IMG/VR virus record: IMGVR_UViG_3300044984_001777
Coordinates: 1-37,917 of that record
Reading direction: 5' to 3' (one strand)
DNA from: a virus
Length of the DNA stretch: 37,917 nucleotides
Below the pieces are notes generated by a model that saw only the letters and a program-made list of their open reading frames with translations, was not told the DNA's origin and searched no databases. Of the stretch, positions 35,217 through 37,917 are shown in pieces. How positions within the stretch are numbered: the stretch's first letter is position 1; the number at the start of each line of letters is the position of its first letter. The position numbers were made by a program, and so were the translations under genes.

Positions 35217-36359
35217 TTAGCTCTTGATGCGGGCCATGGCGTTCGGGTGATGCACCTCGATGGTGTATTCCCCGGTCAGCAGACCCTTCTTGTTGTCGCC
35301 GGTCTTGCCCATCTCGTCATACGAGAACGAGCGACCCTGGAGCGGCACGACCTTGACGCGCTCACGCGGGACCAGCAGCAGTTCCGTGCCCGACAGGACG
35401 CGCGACAGGATGACGGTCGCGGTGCCCAGCGGCCCGGTGTAGGTGCGAATCACGCGCTTGAAGAGTTCGGACTGCTGCGAGTCCTCCACCTTCGTGTCGT
35501 TCAGGTTGCTGATATCGCGGAAGTAGGTCGGCCCCGCGACAATCGCCCAGTTCTCCGTGTCAGGCGACCCGCCCTGCTCGTAAATCTGCTGCCAGACGTT
35601 GCCGATGTAGAGGTGCGGGTTGGTCGAGAACGAGGACGCGGTGACGGTGCTGTTCACGGTGGTCAGCCAGTTCCGCAGGCCCTGCATGGTGCGGGTCTGC
35701 GAGGACGAGCCGAGCGAGTTGGTGCTGTTCAGCACGCCACGCACCACGCTCTTCTCCAGCTGGTGCATCATGTCCACCACGCCCTTGGCCACGGCCTGAT
35801 CGTAGCTGTCGTTGCCGTAGATGTTGATGGCCAGTTCGGTGCCAGACGCGGCCACGGGCATCTCGAAGAGGCCCACGGTGTTGGCCTTGCGCTCACCGAG
35901 ACGGCGCGTGTGGCGTCCGTCGTGGTCAGCGCCTTCAAGGCCCGCCATCTCACGGACGTAGAGCTGACCGCCAGCGGCCAGCGACCCCACCGCGCCGCCA
36001 CCGTAGGCGCGCGTGACCACGATGCTGTTGGCCCCGACAATCGAGGACACCTGCATCACTTCGGTCTGGGTTTCGTTCTCCAGAATCGTGCCGACCGTCA
36101 GCGCCTCGCCCAGACCATTAATCTGGATGCCAGTCGCGGCCGTGGCCGAGTTGATGGCCGTCGACGCGGTGATGAAGTTGGGCAGCATGTAGTCCTGCAC
36201 CCACTCATGCTTCGTCGACACGGCGAACACCGACGAATCGCCCAACCAGTTCAGGAACGGCGTTTCCTTCGGGCTGAGGGTCGCAATCAGGCGCGACACA
36301 TCCTCCTGCACCAGTGATGCGGTGAACAGGTCATTGGTAGACAGACCAGTAAATGCCAT
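35217..36359 (-). CDS. Major capsid protein, SU10-type (DUF5309)
   Basis: 380 residues, HK97-fold shell subunit. The SU10-type pattern is clear: VSRLIATLSPKETPFLNWLG at the N-terminus, KHEWVQDYMLPNFITASTAI, then TEVMQVSSIVGANSIVVTRA, the LLLVPRERVKVVPLQGRSFS segment and the C-terminal LTGEYTIEVHHPNAMARIKS. It follows the scaffold by 15 nt. A strong hairpin follows the stop, fitting high expression of this gene alone. No separate decoration protein was identified. Confidence 0.93.
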   Translation of the reverse strand: MAFTGLSTNDLFTASLVQEDVSRLIATLSPKETPFLNWLGDSSVFAVSTKHEWVQDYMLPNFITASTAINSATAATGIQINGLGEALTVGTILENETQTEVMQVSSIVGANSIVVTRAYGGGAVGSLAAGGQLYVREMAGLEGADHDGRHTRRLGERKANTVGLFEMPVAASGTELAINIYGNDSYDQAVAKGVVDMMHQLEKSVVRGVLNSTNSLGSSSQTRTMQGLRNWLTTVNSTVTASSFSTNPHLYIGNVWQQIYEQGGSPDTENWAIVAGPTYFRDISNLNDTKVEDSQQSELFKRVIRTYTGPLGTATVILSRVLSGTELLLVPRERVKVVPLQGRSFSYDEMGKTGDNKKGLLTGEYTIEVHHPNAMARIKS

Positions 36360-36374
36360 GTACGGACTCTCCTC

Positions 36375-37124
36375 TTAGCGGCCAGCCCCCGCCGCGCGTG
36401 TGCGAATGGAGCGCACCGCCTGCGTCAGGTTCTTGGCCGATGGGTTAGCAGCCACCGCCGCCAGCGCATCCTCGTGCGCGGCATCAGCCGGTGTCTGCGT
36501 CTGACGGAATGCCGCCCCGCCCTGTGCGCGTCCGGGAATGGATTTCCCGCCGCGCAGGTGGTGAGGATGCGATCCCAGGTATTCAGCCACCAACCCCTCA
36601 ATACTCATCGGCTTGCCGTCCACCAGGCGGGGCGCGTTGTCGGCCCCCTTAACGAACGGGTCCAGATGGTCATCGAGGTCAATATCCGCTCCGAGGAGCT
36701 TGACCAGCTCAGGCAGGCTTTCATCACGCGCACCGGCAGCGACGGCGGCGGCGCGAATCTCGGCCCCGAGCATGGAGCGCAGTCGTGCGTCACGACGCCC
36801 GATCTCCGCATCTTTAAGCCGCGCGGTCTCTTCACGCTCGGCAATCTGTTTGGTAAACCGCTCTTCGCGCAGGCGGGCGGCTTCTTCGTAGTTCTTGTCA
36901 CGAGTGGCAATCTCTTCACGCAGGAGCTGGGCGTCGGCTTCGACCTGCTTGAGCCGTTCCCGCTCGGCGGGGTCCACGATGCGCGGCTGCATCTCGCGTT
37001 CGACCTTCTGCGCCCCGCGCTTGTAGGCCTCGTTAATCGCGCGGTCCAAGAAGGACTGCAAGGGCGCTGGCAGCGTGCCGATATTGCCCTGCTCGTCGAG
37101 TTCTACGGTAATCGGTTCCGGCAT
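36375..37124 (-). CDS. Capsid scaffold protein
   Basis: 249 residues from the ATG at 37124; a GTG at 37136 is possible. It is highly charged and coiled coil throughout the middle (AERERLKQVEADAQLLREEI, then REETARLKDAEIGRRDARLR), as scaffolds are. The C-terminus (NLTQAVRSIRTRAAGAGR) is basic and helical, the usual capsid-binding end. It lies directly before the major capsid gene. No protease signature is present, so it is probably released rather than cut. Confidence 0.82.
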   Translation of the reverse strand: MPEPITVELDEQGNIGTLPAPLQSFLDRAINEAYKRGAQKVEREMQPRIVDPAERERLKQVEADAQLLREEIATRDKNYEEAARLREERFTKQIAEREETARLKDAEIGRRDARLRSMLGAEIRAAAVAAGARDESLPELVKLLGADIDLDDHLDPFVKGADNAPRLVDGKPMSIEGLVAEYLGSHPHHLRGGKSIPGRAQGGAAFRQTQTPADAAHEDALAAVAANPSAKNLTQAVRSIRTRAAGAGR

Positions 37125-37143
37125 ATGCCTCGTCACTCCCGCG

Positions 37144-37353
37144 TTAGAGAAGCTGAGAACGCTGGCTCAGTCGGCGCTCCAACAGCACCGAGATGTCGTC
37201 CATATCTTGGGGCGTCAGGCCAAAGAACTCGCGCTTGATACGGCTTTTCCCGGCCCCGGCTATCTGATGATACACGGCTTTTTCTGCGGCGGGCACTTTC
37301 CGTGACCGCTGAACCATCGACATCCGACGTCCTGACCCTTTACGGCGTCCCAT
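37144..37353 (-). CDS. gpG-like morphogenesis fragment (C-terminal half of a split domain?)
   Basis: 69 residues. A basic start (MGRRKGSGRRMSMVQRSRKV) is followed by VYHQIAGAG, then REFFGLTPQDMDDISVLLER, which resembles the C-terminal end of Mu gpG-type virion morphogenesis proteins. The N-terminal half of such a protein is the next gene upstream (37355-37642), in another frame. It opens 1 nt after that stop. Either a split gene or two cooperating proteins. Confidence 0.65.
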   Translation of the reverse strand: MGRRKGSGRRMSMVQRSRKVPAAEKAVYHQIAGAGKSRIKREFFGLTPQDMDDISVLLERRLSQRSQLL

Positions 37354-37354
37354 G

Positions 37355-37642
37355 TCAGAAGGTCAACGTGACTTGCGTGTCCGTGGCAATAATCTGAATC
37401 GACCGCAACATCTCGCCCGACAATTCCAGTTTGACGGTATTGCGTGCCAGGCCTTCTTTGGTGCGCGCGTCGATATAGCCCTGTGAGTAGGGCGTAAAGG
37501 GCTTGTTGTATTGGTCCTGCCCACTGCGCGTGCGCTGCAAGATGCGCTCGCGGGCCAGCAACCCAATCTGATACCAGTCGTCCTTCGTGGTTTTCAGCGT
37601 CTCGGTGAGCGGGCCGAAGTTGCGCGTGACGTAGACAGCCAT
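37355..37642 (-). CDS. Mu gpG-like virion morphogenesis protein (N-terminal half)
   Basis: 95 residues, starting as TAATG on the gpF-like stop. ERILQRTRSGQDQYNKPFTP, then YSQGYIDARTKEG and LELSGEMLRSIQIIATDTQV, then TLTF, is the typical gpG/tail-completion pattern. It stops at 37355, and the expected C-terminal segment appears in the next ORF (37144-37353). Its partner gpF-like protein precedes it, the usual gpF-gpG order. Confidence 0.8.
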   Translation of the reverse strand: MAVYVTRNFGPLTETLKTTKDDWYQIGLLARERILQRTRSGQDQYNKPFTPYSQGYIDARTKEGLARNTVKLELSGEMLRSIQIIATDTQVTLTF

Positions 37643-37917
37643 TATGTGGTGACTCCTCGGGCGCGACGCTGCCGGTCACTCCGTCGCGCCTGCCGCTGCT
37701 GGGCCTTGGCCGAGGCAATCTCTTCTTCAAACCCCGGCGCGCGCAGATTCATTCCCGCGAGGCTGACCAGTTCATCGGACGCCACCGCCAGAAACGAATG
37801 GCGGCAGTTATAGCCGCCGCCGGTCAGGAAGGCATTCGGCAACTGGCCGTTGTCCATGGCTTCAATCTCGCGGCGTGTATAGACCTTGCCCACGCGGTCG
37901 AGGCACCATGTCCGCGT
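37642..37917 (-). CDS. Minor head protein, Mu gpF-like (C-terminal part, continues at base 1-742)
   Basis: C-terminal part of the gene described at 1-742; bases 37791-37917 duplicate 1-127. The region reads GKVYTRREIEAMDNGQLPNA, FLTGGGYNCRHSFLAV, and a charged end with AKAQQRQARRSDRQRRARG. The stop overlaps the gpG-like start as TAATG. The ATG at 37893 seen when this end is read alone is not a real start. Confidence 0.88.
   Translation of the reverse strand, partial: TRTWCLDRVGKVYTRREIEAMDNGQLPNAFLTGGGYNCRHSFLAVASDELVSLAGMNLRAPGFEEEIASAKAQQRQARRSDRQRRARGVTT
37791..37917. repeat. Right copy of 127-bp terminal direct repeat
   Basis: Identical to 1-127, base for base. It proves that the contig closes on itself. 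See the left copy for interpretation. Confidence 0.95.

Noticed and set aside
34971-36317. Long plus-strand ORF (448 codons) opposite the major capsid gene
   Set aside because: His/Arg/Val-rich low-complexity translation with no family resemblance; the opposite strand is the clear SU10-type capsid.
1-37917. tRNA genes, CRISPR array, insertion sequence, integrase or attachment site
   Set aside because: None found by reading both strands; no cloverleaf with CCA-type end, no regular spacer-repeat series, no transposase or recombinase motifs.

Overview
The window is an almost complete tailed double-stranded DNA phage genome (Caudoviricetes). The last 127 bases (37791-37917) repeat the first 127 (1-127) exactly, so the contig closes into a circle of 37,790 bp and one gene (the gpF-like minor head protein) crosses the join. 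Every convincing gene lies on the minus strand. The DNA is GC-rich by eye, genes are tightly packed, and many are joined by ATGA, GTGA, TAATG or TGATG overlaps. The tail module has a tape measure, a tail tube and no sheath, which points to a siphovirus with a long non-contractile tail. I see no integrase, no convincing lysogeny module, no DNA polymerase, no tRNA and no CRISPR array. The host cannot be named from the sequence; it is presumably a GC-rich bacterium that uses sigma70-like promoters and GGAGG ribosome binding sites.

In transcription order (decreasing coordinates): (1) 19232-17388, early recombination module: small HTH protein, membrane peptide, ERF annealing protein, YqaJ-type exonuclease, SSB-like protein. 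(2) 17387-17093, intergenic stretch with a candidate structured RNA, a promoter and a long leader hairpin. (3) 17092-15164, replication module: HTH initiator-like protein, CxxC protein in the helicase-loader position, two zinc-binding small proteins. (4) 15119-12761, a strong promoter and a chain of very small, translationally coupled proteins around a ParB-like protein. (5) 12720-11466, another promoter with iteron-like repeats, then small proteins and a nuclease-like protein. (6) 11462-6189, a very long tail fibre with its companion proteins. (7) 6183-729, packaging: TerS, TerL, a DNA methyltransferase with an HTH inside it, a small HTH protein and the portal. (8) 742 across the join to 35217, gpF- and gpG-like proteins, scaffold and SU10-type major capsid protein. 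(9) 35137-23926, an AT-hook-like small protein, a very large glycosyltransferase-methyltransferase-glycosyltransferase fusion, neck proteins, tail tube, tail chaperones, tape measure, tail hub and an S74-type fibre. (10) 23907-19374, lysis genes (TM/coiled-coil protein, T4-type lysozyme, holin-like protein), metallophosphoesterase, C39-like peptidase, dNMP kinase-like protein and DUF4406 protein. A textbook terminator at 19273-19311 ends this transcript.

The most unusual elements are two. The first is a compact candidate small RNA just before that terminator (19274-19350): two hairpins show CCTCC in their loops, and the 7-nt second loop is exactly complementary to the CGGAGGA ribosome binding sites of five starts in the small-protein operon. 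The second is the ~970-residue glycosyltransferase/methyltransferase fusion set inside the virion structural genes, which suggests the phage decorates its own particle. Three predicted promoters are each followed by a hairpin starting at about the transcription start, and a 91-nt three-way-junction candidate RNA lies between the SSB-like and initiator genes.
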